Below, one piece after another: positions 28,138 through 36,769 of a DNA stretch of 64,000 nt; positions within the stretch are counted from its first letter, which is position 1; each line of letters starts with the position of its first letter. Below the pieces are notes generated by a model, which was given only the letters and a program-made list of their open reading frames with translations, searched no databases and was not told where the DNA came from. The position numbers and the translations under genes are program-made. This stretch comes from Allobosea lathyri (GTDB taxonomy: Bacteria > Pseudomonadota > Alphaproteobacteria > Rhizobiales > Beijerinckiaceae), in contig NZ_FNUY01000005.1 in assembly GCF_900108245.1 (NCBI RefSeq), positions 62,001 through 126,000 on the forward strand. Reading direction: 5' to 3'.

Positions 28138-28896
28138 ATGACCTCCGTCCTCTGGAAGAACCTCACCGCCGAGGAACTGCGCGCGAAGGCCGCCATCGAC
28201 GCGGTCGTCGTGCTGCCCATCGCCTCGATGGAACAGCACGGGCCCCATCTGCCCGTTGGCGTCGACACGATCCTGTGCGAGGGCGTCTGCAAGGCGGCGG
28301 CCGAGCGCGTCCAGGACGCTCCCATAGTCGTGGCGCCAACGCTGTGGTGCGGCATGGCGGAGCACCACATGGCTTTCGGGGGAACCTTCACCTTCGACAT
28401 CCCGACCTATCGCGCCGTGCTTCTGGCGCTGCTGACGAGCCTGAAACGGCATGGCTTCCGGCGTGTCGCCATCGTCAACGGCCATGGCGGCAATATCGCC
28501 GCGCTCACCGCTTTCCTGCCTGACTTCGCCCGCGAAACCGGGCTGAACATCGTCGCCACCACCTATTTCGAACTGGCGCAGGCGGCGATGCAACCAATCA
28601 TGCAGGACCAGACCAGCGTGCTGCATGCCTGCGAGGTCGAGACCTCGCTGATGATGGTGCTGGCGCCCGAGACGGTGAAGCATGAGCGCCTGCCGGAAGC
28701 CTTCGGCATGATCGATGTCGAGCCACGCGCGCTGATGCGCCCACTCACGGCGCGCTATCGTCCGTTCAAGGACATGACCGCAACCGGCGTGATCGGCGAT
28801 GCCAGGCGGGCCAGCCCCGAGAAGGGCCAGGCCTTCCTGGATGCCTGCGCCGACACACTGGCCGCGCTGCTGCGCAACAAGGAGGCGTGGGCCTGA
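28138..28896 (+). CDS. Creatininase-family amidohydrolase embedded in the ugp operon
   Basis: 252-residue creatininase/CrtA-fold protein (PF02633), a metal-dependent amide hydrolase. Metal-binding motifs are intact: MEQHGPHLPVGVDT near residue 31, VNGHGGNIAA near residue 117, and CEVETSLMM. Cytosolic. It lies between ugpA and ugpE, its TGA overlapping the ugpE ATG by one base, so it is co-translated with the permease. Creatininase folds also include mycofactocin MftE and FAPy deformylase; the substrate cannot be named. Confidence 0.88.
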   Translation: MTSVLWKNLTAEELRAKAAIDAVVVLPIASMEQHGPHLPVGVDTILCEGVCKAAAERVQDAPIVVAPTLWCGMAEHHMAFGGTFTFDIPTYRAVLLALLTSLKRHGFRRVAIVNGHGGNIAALTAFLPDFARETGLNIVATTYFELAQAAMQPIMQDQTSVLHACEVETSLMMVLAPETVKHERLPEAFGMIDVEPRALMRPLTARYRPFKDMTATGVIGDARRASPEKGQAFLDACADTLAALLRNKEAWA

Positions 28897-29744
28897 TGGT
28901 CGAGGACCGCCGCCTGGGCGACGCGATCGCCTATATCATTCTGTCGATCGGCGTCGTGATCGTCGCCTTTCCGGTCTGGCTGACCTTCGTCGCCTCGACC
29001 TGGGACGCCGCGACCATCATCAACGGCAAGCTGCCGCTCTACCCGGGGCCGTATCTGCTGGAGAATTACAACCGCGTGCTGTTCATCGGCACATCGGGCA
29101 CGACGCGCGAGCCGGTGCTCGGGATGATGCTGAACTCCTTCATCATGGCGATGGCGATCGCCCTGGGGAAGATCTTCATCTCGGTGCTCTCGGCCTATGC
29201 GATCGTCTACTATCGCTTCCCGTTCCGGATGGCGGCGTTCTGGATCATCTTCATCACGCTGATGCTGCCGGTCGAGGTCCGCATCTTCCCGACCTTCAAG
29301 ATCGTTTCCGATCTGCGCATGCTCGACACCTATCAGGGCCTGGCCCTGCCGCTGATCGCCTCGGCCACCGGGACGCTGCTGTTCCGACAGTTCTTCATGA
29401 CGATCCCCGACGAGTTGCTGGAAGCGTCGCGGATCGATGCCGCCGGCCCGTTCCGCTTCTTCAAGGACACGGTGATCCCGCTCTCGATCACCACCATCGC
29501 GGCGCTGTTCGTGATCCAGTTCATCTATGGCTGGAACCAGTATCTCTGGCCGCTCCTGGTCACGACCAAGGACTCGATGCAGACCATCGTCATCGCGATC
29601 AAGAAGATGATCGTCACCTCCGACGCGCTCACCGAATGGCAACTCGCCATGGCCACCGCCATGCTGGCGATGCTGCCGCCGGTCTTCGTCGTCATCGCCA
29701 TGCAAAGGCTCTTCGTAAAGGGCCTGGTCGAAACCGAGAAGTAA
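28896..29744 (+). CDS. ugpE: sn-Glycerol-3-phosphate ABC transporter permease UgpE
   Basis: 282-residue six-helix permease with the EAA-type loop [21 protein letters not shown] and the periplasmic [19 protein letters not shown] segment seen in UgpE. The ATG at 28896 overlaps the creatininase stop (TGATG). It is followed 7 nt later by ugpC. Confidence 0.92.
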   Translation: MVEDRRLGDAIAYIILSIGVVIVAFPVWLTFVASTWDAATIINGKLPLYPGPYLLENYNRVLFIGTSGTTREPVLGMMLNSFIMAMAIALGKIFISVLSAYAIVYYRFPFRMAAFWIIFITLMLPVEVRIFPTFKIVSDLRMLDTYQGLALPLIASATGTLLFRQFFMTIPDELLEASRIDAAGPFRFFKDTVIPLSITTIAALFVIQFIYGWNQYLWPLLVTTKDSMQTIVIAIKKMIVTSDALTEWQLAMATAMLAMLPPVFVVIAMQRLFVKGLVETEK

Positions 29745-29751
29745 TCCACGA

Positions 29752-30831
29752 ATGGCTCAGGTCACCCTCACCAACGTCAAGAAGATCTATGCCGGTGGCG
29801 TCGAGGCCGTAAAGGGCGTGTCCTTTGACATTCCCGATGGTGGCTTCTGCGTGCTCGTCGGCCCCTCGGGCTGCGGAAAGTCCACCTTGCTGCGCATGGT
29901 GGCGGGGCTCGAGACGATCTCGGCCGGCGAGGTCTCGATCGGCAACCGCGTCGTCAACCAGATCGGCCCGGCCGAGCGCGACATCGCCATGGTGTTCCAG
30001 AACTACGCGCTCTATCCGCATATGAGCGTCTACGACAACATGGCCTATGGGCTGCGCAATCTCGGCACGCCCAAGGACGAGATCGACAAGCGCGTCAAGG
30101 AAGCCGCGCGCATCCTCGCGATCGAGGCGCTGCTCGACCGCCGCCCCAAGCAGCTTTCGGGCGGCCAGCGCCAGCGCGTCGCCATGGGCCGCGCCATCGT
30201 GCGCAAGCCGCAGGTCTTCCTGTTCGACGAACCGCTCTCGAACCTCGACGCGAAGCTGCGCGTCCAGATGCGGGTCGAGATCAAGAAATTGCAACGCTCG
30301 CTTGGCGTCACCGCGATCTATGTCACGCACGATCAGGTCGAGGCGATGACGCTGTCCGACAAACTCGTGGTGATGAATGGCGGCCAGGTCGAGCAGATTG
30401 GCCTGCCCGCCGAAGTCTACAAGAAGCCGGCAAGCAAGTTCGTCGCGACCTTCATCGGCTCGCCGCCGATGAACATCCTGCCCGGCACGATCGACGGTCC
30501 CGGCATCGTCGCGCTGGGCGATGCCATCCTCGAAGCGCGCGATGTTCGGCAGGATTTGCCTGCGCAGAGCCCCGTCGAGGTCGGCTTGCGGCCGGAGGAT
30601 GTCGAGATCGCGTCCGAGGGCGCTGCCGGTTCGCTGCCCTTCGATGTCGAGTTCATCGAGGAGCTGGGCGCGACCCAGCTTTTCCACGGCCAGCTCGCCG
30701 GCCTTCCCTTCGTGATGCAGGCGGCAACCGACGAGATTTCGGCTCATCCCGGGCGGATCTGGATCACAGTCGACCCCGACCGCGTGCATGTCTTCGACGT
30801 GAAGACGGGGGCAAGGCTGGGGCGGGGGTGA
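29752..30831 (+). CDS. ugpC: sn-Glycerol-3-phosphate ABC transporter ATP-binding protein
   Basis: 359-residue ATPase: Walker [10 protein letters not shown] at about residue 37, Q-loop [11 protein letters not shown], signature [14 protein letters not shown], Walker [17 protein letters not shown], and a C-terminal MalK-type TOBE/OB region (GLRPEDVEI). The segment [12 protein letters not shown] is typical of UgpC. It completes the importer. Confidence 0.93.
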   Translation: MAQVTLTNVKKIYAGGVEAVKGVSFDIPDGGFCVLVGPSGCGKSTLLRMVAGLETISAGEVSIGNRVVNQIGPAERDIAMVFQNYALYPHMSVYDNMAYGLRNLGTPKDEIDKRVKEAARILAIEALLDRRPKQLSGGQRQRVAMGRAIVRKPQVFLFDEPLSNLDAKLRVQMRVEIKKLQRSLGVTAIYVTHDQVEAMTLSDKLVVMNGGQVEQIGLPAEVYKKPASKFVATFIGSPPMNILPGTIDGPGIVALGDAILEARDVRQDLPAQSPVEVGLRPEDVEIASEGAAGSLPFDVEFIEELGATQLFHGQLAGLPFVMQAATDEISAHPGRIWITVDPDRVHVFDVKTGARLGRG

Positions 30832-30856
30832 CGTTCAGGCGCGGGAAACGCGGGGA

Positions 30857-30984
30857 CCCCTCTCCTGTAAGGAGAGGGGTAGGGGTGAGGTGTCGGCCCC
30901 TTGACGTAAAGGTTCGACCTCACCGCGCTGTCCCACTGGATTTCTGGCCTACACCTCACCCTGCCCTCTCCTTACAGGAGAGGG
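30857..30984. repeat. Intergenic element L (CTCTCC...GGAGAG family)
   Basis: A short perfect hairpin CCCCTCTCC..GGAGAGGGG at the left, and a CCCTCTCCTTACAGGAGAGGG hairpin at the right that is nearly its reverse complement, joined by the inverted GGGTGAGGTGT/ACACCTCACCC. It lies between ugpC and the convergent thioredoxin-fold gene. Possibly doubles as terminator. Confidence 0.75.
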
Positions 30985-31008
30985 TTCTGCGTCGAGGTGT
31001 CCGCGTAC

Positions 31009-31650
31009 TTACGAAACCGGCGCGTATTTCACCGCGCAGCCATAGGCCTTGGTCGCGGCTTGCGAGACCGGCTTGCCGGCTTTCATCTCGGCGACCGCCT
31101 GCCGGACATAGCTCCTGGCGCCGTTGAGGCTGGAGGCGCTGGAGGACGGCTTGTCATCGATCGCGCCCATATAGGCGAGCGTGCCCTTGGGATCGACGAT
31201 GTACATATGCGGCGTGGTCTGCGCGCCATAGGCACGGGCGACCTTGCTGTTGGGGTCGAGCAGGATGCCGGCCGGCGCTGCATCGCGCTTCACCGTCAGC
31301 TCCTTTGCCGTGGCGGCATCGACATAACCCTGCTCGCCCTCGGGCGACGAAATCACCGAGAGCCAGACGATGCCCTCTTTCGCCATGTCCTTCTGCAGGG
31401 TCTGCATCGTCGCGCTGTTGTAATGTTTGCGGACATAGGGGCAGTCGTGATTGGTCCATTCGAGGATCACGGTCTTGCCGGCAAACTCCTGGAGATTGCG
31501 GGTCTTGCCCTCGACATCAACAGCCTGGAAAGCCGGCGCGGGCGCGCCCACCTTGGCCGTGCCCTGAGCGAGAGCCGCGCCTGTTCCCAACGAAAGACAG
31601 GCCATAGCGAGGCCGGCGATGAAAGTCTGTCTGGTCAGCTTGGCTTTCAT
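31009..31650 (-). CDS. Exported thioredoxin/peroxiredoxin-fold protein
   Basis: 213-residue secreted protein with a Sec signal (to AALAQ, about residue 29) and an AhpC-TSA/redoxin fold: GAPAPAFQAVDVEGKTR, ILEWTNHDCPYVRKHY with Cys at 70, TTPHMYIVDPKG (cis-Pro). The active site is C-P-Y-V, so there is no resolving Cys two residues on; the second cysteine is near the C-terminus (AYGCAVKY). It lies immediately downstream of the DsbD/ScsB gene on the same strand, suggesting DsbD reduces it in the periplasm (inference). Confidence 0.85.
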   Translation of the reverse strand: MKAKLTRQTFIAGLAMACLSLGTGAALAQGTAKVGAPAPAFQAVDVEGKTRNLQEFAGKTVILEWTNHDCPYVRKHYNSATMQTLQKDMAKEGIVWLSVISSPEGEQGYVDAATAKELTVKRDAAPAGILLDPNSKVARAYGAQTTPHMYIVDPKGTLAYMGAIDDKPSSSASSLNGARSYVRQAVAEMKAGKPVSQAATKAYGCAVKYAPVS

Positions 31651-31663
31651 GTCACGTCTCCTT

Positions 31664-31699
31664 CTTCGTCAGGGTTGCAAGCTTCGTCAGGGTTGCAAG
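31664..31699. repeat. Two-copy 18-bp perfect tandem duplication
   Basis: CTTCGTCAGGGTTGCAAG occurs twice head-to-tail with no mismatch (31664-31681 and 31682-31699). It lies between the dsbD stop codon and the ribosome binding region of the thioredoxin-fold gene, so it lengthens the operon spacer by 18 bp. Confidence 0.92.
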
Positions 31700-31700
31700 G

Positions 31701-33899
31701 CTAAGGGAGATTCGCGGCCGTTTTCAGATCGCGGCCCGCCGCGCGTTCGGCCGCAGTGATCAGCATGTCCGATGTCAGGATCTGCGGCAGGATTTCGGCC
31801 TGCGCGTCCCGCCTCGCCGGGTAGAACAGATAGAGCGGCACGCCGGCACGGCCCTGTTCGGCCAGCGCCATGGCAATCGCGGAATTGCGGTTGGTCCAGT
31901 CGGCCTTGAGATAGACGACCCCGAGCTTGGCGAAGGCGTCCTTGACCTCCTGCCGGGAGAGCGCAACGCGCTCATTGGCCAGGCAGGTTATGCACCAGGC
32001 CGCCGTGAAGTTGACGAAGACCGGGCGACCTTCCGCTTGCAAGGCTGCGACGCGCTCGGGCGACCAGGCCTGCATATCGCCGGCGCGCGCCTCCGTCGTG
32101 GCGGGCGGCACGGCGCTCTGGACGACGAACCAGCCGGCTCCCAACGCGACCAGCACTGCGAAAACCGAGGTGACGAACCGGACTCCCCCGGTGCCGCGCG
32201 TGACGCCGAACAGCCAGACGATGAAGCCCGCAGCGAGTACCGCGACCAGCGCGGCGAGCACGCCGCCAGGCCCGGCCTGAACGGAGGCAACCCAGATCAG
32301 CCAGATCGCGGTTGCAAACATCGGGAAGGCGAAGGCCTGCTTCAGGATCACCATCCAGCGCCCAGGTTTGGGCAAGAGCCTGAGCAGGCCGGGTGCGAAG
32401 GACAGCGCCACGACAGGCAATGCGAAGCCCAGGGCCAGCGCCATGAACACCGCCAGACCCACCGTCGGCGGCTGGACCACCGCATAGCCCATCGCCGCGC
32501 CCATGAAAGGCGCCGTGCAGGGCGTTGCGACCACGACCGCAAGCACGCCGGTCATGAAGGCGCCAACGCGCCCGCCCCGGCTGGCAAGACCATCGCCGAT
32601 GCCGGCGGCCGAGGTGCCGAATTCGAAGGCACCAAGAAGGTTGAAGCCGATCAGCGTCATGATGACGGCCAGCGCAATGACCAGAGGCGGCGATTGCAGC
32701 TGAAAGCCCCAGCCGACGCTGGTGCCCAGCGCACCGAGCGCCACAACCGCGCCGGCCAGCAGCAGGAAGGTCGCGACGACACCGCAGAGGAAGAGCAGCC
32801 CCTGCTCCCGCACCTCGGCGCGGCTCGCCCGCGCCAGCTGCGCAAAGCCGAGCGCCTTGATGAACAGGACAGGCAGCACGCAAGGCATCAGGTTCAGGAT
32901 AAGGCCGCCAGCGAAGGCGAAGGCCAGCGCCGCCCAGAGCGTGAGGTTCGCACCCTCAGCCGGAACGAGCAAGCGGAGGACGGCCGGGCGCGGCGCGGCC
33001 GAAACACCTGTTGCATCACCGGTTGCAGCCGTCACCAAGGCGGGATCGGCATCGGCGCTGAGCGACAAGGCGCGGGGCAGCCCGCCATCCTTGAAGGTCA
33101 GCACGCCCGTGATCTCCGCCGCCTCTAGCTTGAAGGCTCCCGACCGCGTCAGCTGCAAGGTCGTGCCATCGGCGGCGCTCGCGGGCGTCTGCGGCGCAGC
33201 ATGCTCGATCAGCGAATCCGAGAGCGGGAAGAAGCGCAGATCGGTCAGCCCCTTGTTGAGACCCGGGAGTATCAGCGCGAGCTTGTCGCCATCGGCGGCA
33301 AGCCTGCCCCTGAAGCCGGCGGGCTGCGGCATGGCGGCGATGGCCGCATCGATGCGCGCCTGCGCCGCATCGTCGGCGATTCCTGCCGGCCCCACCGGCA
33401 GATCGAGCGTGAAGGCGCCCTCTTCGGGAATGCAGATCTTTTCGCAGACCAGCCAGGTCGCGTTGGCCTGGAGCGTCAGGCGCTCGCCTGGCCTGGCATT
33501 TTCGGGAACGGTGATTTCGACCGGGAGGAGGAGCGCGTTCTCGAAGCCGAAATTCACCAGCGGCTCGACAGGCAGCGCCTTCGGCGCGGGCCATTGGATC
33601 GCTCCGGCCGTCACACCCGCAGGCAAGGTCCATTCAATACGCGTCGCCTCGCCGGAATCGCCGGGATTCAGCCAATAGGTATGCCAGCCCTTTGCGATTT
33701 TCTGAACCAGCGCCACCTGAAAACGCTCGCCGGGCGCAACCGTGTCACGGCTGGAGAGGAGAGTGGCGGTGACGCGCGGCGAGGTGACGGCGGCGGATTC
33801 GGCGGCCACAGCGAAGCCCGGCGCCAGAAGCGCTAGCGCGAAAACGGTTTGCCGCACGAGGCCGCTTGCAAAGGTCTGAATCATTCGCTCCGTCGTCAT
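31701..33899 (-). CDS. dsbD: Protein-disulfide reductase DsbD / ScsB-like
   Basis: 732-residue inner-membrane electron-transfer protein. After a signal (to FAVAAE) there is a long periplasmic N-terminal domain with the Cys pair in WLVCEKICIPEEG as in ScsB/DsbD-like proteins, then eight or so membrane helices with the redox cysteines in LMPCVLPVLF and ATPCTAPFMG, and a C-terminal thioredoxin domain with FTAAWCITCLANE. It passes electrons from cytosolic thioredoxin to periplasmic partners. The frame is open to 34676; the ATG at 33899 (or 33884) gives the signal peptide. An 18-bp duplication separates it from its likely partner gene. Confidence 0.9.
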   Translation of the reverse strand: MTTERMIQTFASGLVRQTVFALALLAPGFAVAAESAAVTSPRVTATLLSSRDTVAPGERFQVALVQKIAKGWHTYWLNPGDSGEATRIEWTLPAGVTAGAIQWPAPKALPVEPLVNFGFENALLLPVEITVPENARPGERLTLQANATWLVCEKICIPEEGAFTLDLPVGPAGIADDAAQARIDAAIAAMPQPAGFRGRLAADGDKLALILPGLNKGLTDLRFFPLSDSLIEHAAPQTPASAADGTTLQLTRSGAFKLEAAEITGVLTFKDGGLPRALSLSADADPALVTAATGDATGVSAAPRPAVLRLLVPAEGANLTLWAALAFAFAGGLILNLMPCVLPVLFIKALGFAQLARASRAEVREQGLLFLCGVVATFLLLAGAVVALGALGTSVGWGFQLQSPPLVIALAVIMTLIGFNLLGAFEFGTSAAGIGDGLASRGGRVGAFMTGVLAVVVATPCTAPFMGAAMGYAVVQPPTVGLAVFMALALGFALPVVALSFAPGLLRLLPKPGRWMVILKQAFAFPMFATAIWLIWVASVQAGPGGVLAALVAVLAAGFIVWLFGVTRGTGGVRFVTSVFAVLVALGAGWFVVQSAVPPATTEARAGDMQAWSPERVAALQAEGRPVFVNFTAAWCITCLANERVALSRQEVKDAFAKLGVVYLKADWTNRNSAIAMALAEQGRAGVPLYLFYPARRDAQAEILPQILTSDMLITAAERAAGRDLKTAANLP

Positions 33900-34079
33900 C
33901 CCATACAATTTCCCGATCCAGATGCCTGAATTCCGGGCAGCGCGCCAATGACAAGGCGGTGATGGCCCGGCGAATAGGGCTGTTGTCGGCGTTCGGGGGA
34001 AATCACGCACCGCGCCATGATGTCGCCGCGCGCACTGCCTTATGTGCCGGGCCCCGAGACCTGAATCGCGAGACGCTCG

Positions 34080-34931
34080 ATGACCACACAGCTTGCCGCC
34101 TTCTCTCCCTCGCATGTCGCCGTGGTCACAGGCGCCGCATCGGGGATCGGCTTTGCCGCCGCCCGGGCCTTTGCCGGGCTGGGCATGAAAGTCGCAATCG
34201 CAGACAAGGATGCCGAGGCGCTCAAGGCCGCGGGCCAGGTGCTGGCGACGCTGGTCGGGGACGAGAATGTGCTTGCGGTTGCCAGCGATGTCGCCCGGCT
34301 CGACGAGGTCGTGGCCTTGCACGAGCAGGTCGGCGCCCGCTTCGGCAACGTGCACGTGCTGATGAACAATGCCGGCATGCAGGTGGGCAGCTCGATCCTC
34401 GGCCCTCGCGAAAGCTGGAAGCGGATGCTGGCCGTCAATCTCGGAGGCGTGATCGCCGGCACGCAGGTTTTCGCTCCCGGCATGATCGCAAGCGGCGAGC
34501 CCGGCATCATCATCAACACCGGCTCCAAGCAGGGCATCACCACCCCGCCGGGCAATCCCGCCTACAACGTCTCGAAAGCCGGGGTGAAGGCCTTTACCGA
34601 AGCCCTGCAGCACGAATTGCGCGAGACGGAAGGCTGCAAGGTCAGCGCGCATCTCCTGATCCCCGGCTATGTTCATACGCCATTGACGGCGCGCGGGCGT
34701 ATCGAGAAGCCCGACGGCGCCTGGACCCCGGAGCAGACCGTCGACTTCATGCTAGAGCGGCTGAAAGACGGCGATTTCTACATTCTCTGCCCGGACAACG
34801 AGACATCGCGCGCGCTCGACGAAAAGCGCATGGCCTGGGCGATGGGTGACATCATCCAGAACCGCCCGCCGCTCTCGCGCTGGCATCGCGATTATGTGGA
34901 GCCGTTCAAGGCGTTCCTCGCGGGGCGGTGA
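34080..34931 (+). CDS. SDR family NAD(P)-dependent oxidoreductase
   Basis: 283-residue classical short-chain dehydrogenase. Cofactor motif VTGAASGIGFAAA at about residues 15-27, NNAGMQVGS, catalytic Ser in NTGSKQG, and Y-x3-K in AYNVSKAG. The C-terminal extension ends LSRWHRDYVEPFKAF. It is a single-gene unit, divergent from dsbD, with a palindromic element after its stop. Substrate unknown. Confidence 0.88.
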   Translation: MTTQLAAFSPSHVAVVTGAASGIGFAAARAFAGLGMKVAIADKDAEALKAAGQVLATLVGDENVLAVASDVARLDEVVALHEQVGARFGNVHVLMNNAGMQVGSSILGPRESWKRMLAVNLGGVIAGTQVFAPGMIASGEPGIIINTGSKQGITTPPGNPAYNVSKAGVKAFTEALQHELRETEGCKVSAHLLIPGYVHTPLTARGRIEKPDGAWTPEQTVDFMLERLKDGDFYILCPDNETSRALDEKRMAWAMGDIIQNRPPLSRWHRDYVEPFKAFLAGR

Positions 34932-34951
34932 GGCTTTAGGCCACCCTCCCT

Positions 34952-35053
34952 GTCATTCCGGACAAGCCGCACAGCGGCGCCGATCCGGAATCCATCGGAG
35001 AGTGCGGCGCCTTCGATGGATTCCGGGTCTGCGCTTCGCTTGCCCGGAATGAC
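34952..35053. repeat. Intergenic palindromic element D (GTCATTCCGG family)
   Basis: Starts GTCATTCCGGACAAG and ends TTGCCCGGAATGAC; inner arms GATCCGGAATCCATCG and CGATGGATTCCGGGTC pair. Located between the convergent SDR and SsuB-like ATPase genes. Confidence 0.9.
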
Positions 35054-35087
35054 GGCGCGCTTGTTCTGCGAAACGTCGGCGTTCTGC

Positions 35088-35864
35088 TCAGATCGCGGCC
35101 CCGTCCATGACCGTATCCGCGCCCAGCCCCAGTCGCACCGCCCGCACGATCTCTGCCTCGGCCGCCTCGCCCCGCTTGCGCGGGCGGGCCGCGCCGATGC
35201 TGTGCTCGGCGATGATCTGGCCCGGCGCGCCCGAGAGGATGACGACGCGATCGGCGAGATAGGCGGCCTCGTCGATGTCATGGGTGACGAAGAGCACAGT
35301 CTTTCCCGTGCGCTGCCAGACGCGGATGACCTCGTCCTGCAGGCTCTCGCGCGTCAAGGCGTCGAGTGCCGAGAAGGGCTCGTCCATCAGCAGGATCTCG
35401 GGATCGACTGCGAGCGCACGCGCCAGCGAGACGCGCTGACGCTGGCCGCCGGAGAGTTGGTGCGGCCAGCGCTGGGCCAGCGTCCCCAGGCCCACGAGAT
35501 CGAGCATCTCCTGCGCCCTCGCCAGCCGCTGCGCGCGCGGCTGTTCACCTTCGAGGCCGAAAGCGACATTCGAGACCACTTTGCGCCAGGGCAACAGCCG
35601 CGAATCCTGGAAAACCAGCGCGACCGGGCGACGGGTGTTGTCGCGGGCATTGATCACGACCTCGCCGCCGCTTGGCTTCGCCAGCCCGGCGATGACGCGC
35701 AGGAGCGTCGACTTGCCGACGCCGGACGGGCCGACGATGGCCAGGAATTCGCCCCGCGCGACCGAGAGGTCGAGCTTGTGCAGCACCTCCGTCGCCTCGC
35801 CATCGCGGGTGAAGGTCAGCGAGAGGCCCTTGATATCGATCACGCTTTCCATCGCAGCACCCAT
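35088..35864 (-). CDS. ABC transporter ATP-binding protein (SsuB/TauB/NrtD type)
   Basis: 258-residue ATPase of the nitrate/sulfonate/taurine branch: Walker A GPSGVGKST, Q-loop VFQDSRLLPWRKV (typical of SsuB/TauB), signature [14 protein letters not shown], Walker B ILLMDEPFSALD and H-loop FVTHDIDEAAYL. Start taken at ATG 35864, which overlaps the permease gene by 25 nt; ATG 35852 (13-nt overlap) is equally possible. Third gene of a minus-strand SBP-permease-ATPase operon. Confidence 0.88.
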   Translation of the reverse strand: MGAAMESVIDIKGLSLTFTRDGEATEVLHKLDLSVARGEFLAIVGPSGVGKSTLLRVIAGLAKPSGGEVVINARDNTRRPVALVFQDSRLLPWRKVVSNVAFGLEGEQPRAQRLARAQEMLDLVGLGTLAQRWPHQLSGGQRQRVSLARALAVDPEILLMDEPFSALDALTRESLQDEVIRVWQRTGKTVLFVTHDIDEAAYLADRVVILSGAPGQIIAEHSIGAARPRKRGEAAEAEIVRAVRLGLGADTVMDGAAI

Positions 35865-36604
35865 CTCTGGAAAGCGACGAAGAGCGTATCCAGGAAGCCG
35901 TAAAGTCCCGCCATGGTCAGCATGTAGACCACCACGATATCGGTCGCGAGCAGGCTGGAGGCCTGCATCATCCGCTGGCCGACACCGGCGACGCCGAAGA
36001 TTTCGGCCGCCACCACCGCCATCCAGGCCTGGCCGAGCGCGGTGCGCACGCCAATGAGGATGCCGGGAAGCGCCGCCGGGAGCAGGATCTTGGTCAGGCG
36101 CTGCCAGGGCGAGCGGAAGCCGAAGGCGTCGGCGACCTCGATCAGGTCGCGGTCAACGCCGCGGATCGCGCCCTGGGCCGCGAAGAAGACGATCCAGAAC
36201 ACGCCGATCGCAATGATGAATACGGCGGCCGACGGGTTCACGCCAAACCAGATGATGGCGAAGGGCACCCAGGCGAGGCCGGGAATCGGCCGCAGCAGGC
36301 GCACCACCCAGGCCGTGGCTTCCTCGGCGACCCGGGACATGCCGACGAGCACGCCGAGCGCCGCGCCCAGAAACGAGCCGAGGAACAGACCCACGAAATA
36401 ATGCCAGAGCGAGCCGAGGATGGCCGCCAGCCAGGCGCCGGAGGTGACCTCGCGCCAGAACGCTTTGGGCAACACGCTGGGGCCCGGCAGGAAGGCCGGA
36501 TTGACGATGCCGAAGAAGGGAATCGCCTCCCAGAGCAGCAGGAAGGCAATCAGACCCAGTAGGGCCAGGGCCGGGGCCCGAAGGGAATGCAAGGTCGGTT
36601 CCAC
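35840..36604 (-). CDS. ABC transporter permease (SsuC/TauC type)
   Basis: 254-residue six-helix permease of the nitrate/sulfonate/taurine family, with the coupling loop EVADAFGFRSPWQRLTKILLPAALPGI and the segment LRPIPGLAWVPFAIIWFG. The GTG at 36604 gives a start right before the first helix; an upstream TTG at 36655 would add 17 residues running toward the palindromic element and is less likely. It overlaps the ATPase gene. Confidence 0.87.
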   Translation of the reverse strand: MEPTLHSLRAPALALLGLIAFLLLWEAIPFFGIVNPAFLPGPSVLPKAFWREVTSGAWLAAILGSLWHYFVGLFLGSFLGAALGVLVGMSRVAEEATAWVVRLLRPIPGLAWVPFAIIWFGVNPSAAVFIIAIGVFWIVFFAAQGAIRGVDRDLIEVADAFGFRSPWQRLTKILLPAALPGILIGVRTALGQAWMAVVAAEIFGVAGVGQRMMQASSLLATDIVVVYMLTMAGLYGFLDTLFVAFQRWVLRWKA

Positions 36605-36660
36605 CTGGTCTTCTAGCTGTCCGCTTCGACACGGTCCTTTTTCCGTGCAAGCCAAAACGC

Positions 36661-36745
36661 GTCATTGCGAGCGCAGCGAAGCAATCCAGCGTTTTTTTGC
36701 TCTACGCTGCCTGGATTGCTTTGTCGCTGCGCTCCTCGCAATGAC
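36661..36745. repeat. Intergenic palindromic element E (GTCATTGCGAG family)
   Basis: Left arm GTCATTGCGAGCGCAGCGAA.GCAATCCAG and right arm CTGGATTGC...CTCGCAATGAC form a long dyad. It sits in the gap between the binding-protein and permease genes of the SsuABC-like operon. Its first 32 bases are identical to element F at 46301. Confidence 0.93.
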
Positions 36746-36769
36746 GGCTATCGTGGCCGTGGACCCGGT

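Noticed and set aside
33900-34676. N-terminal extension making DsbD 991 residues
   Set aside because: The extension is antisense to the SDR gene; a normal signal peptide starts at 33899 or 33884.
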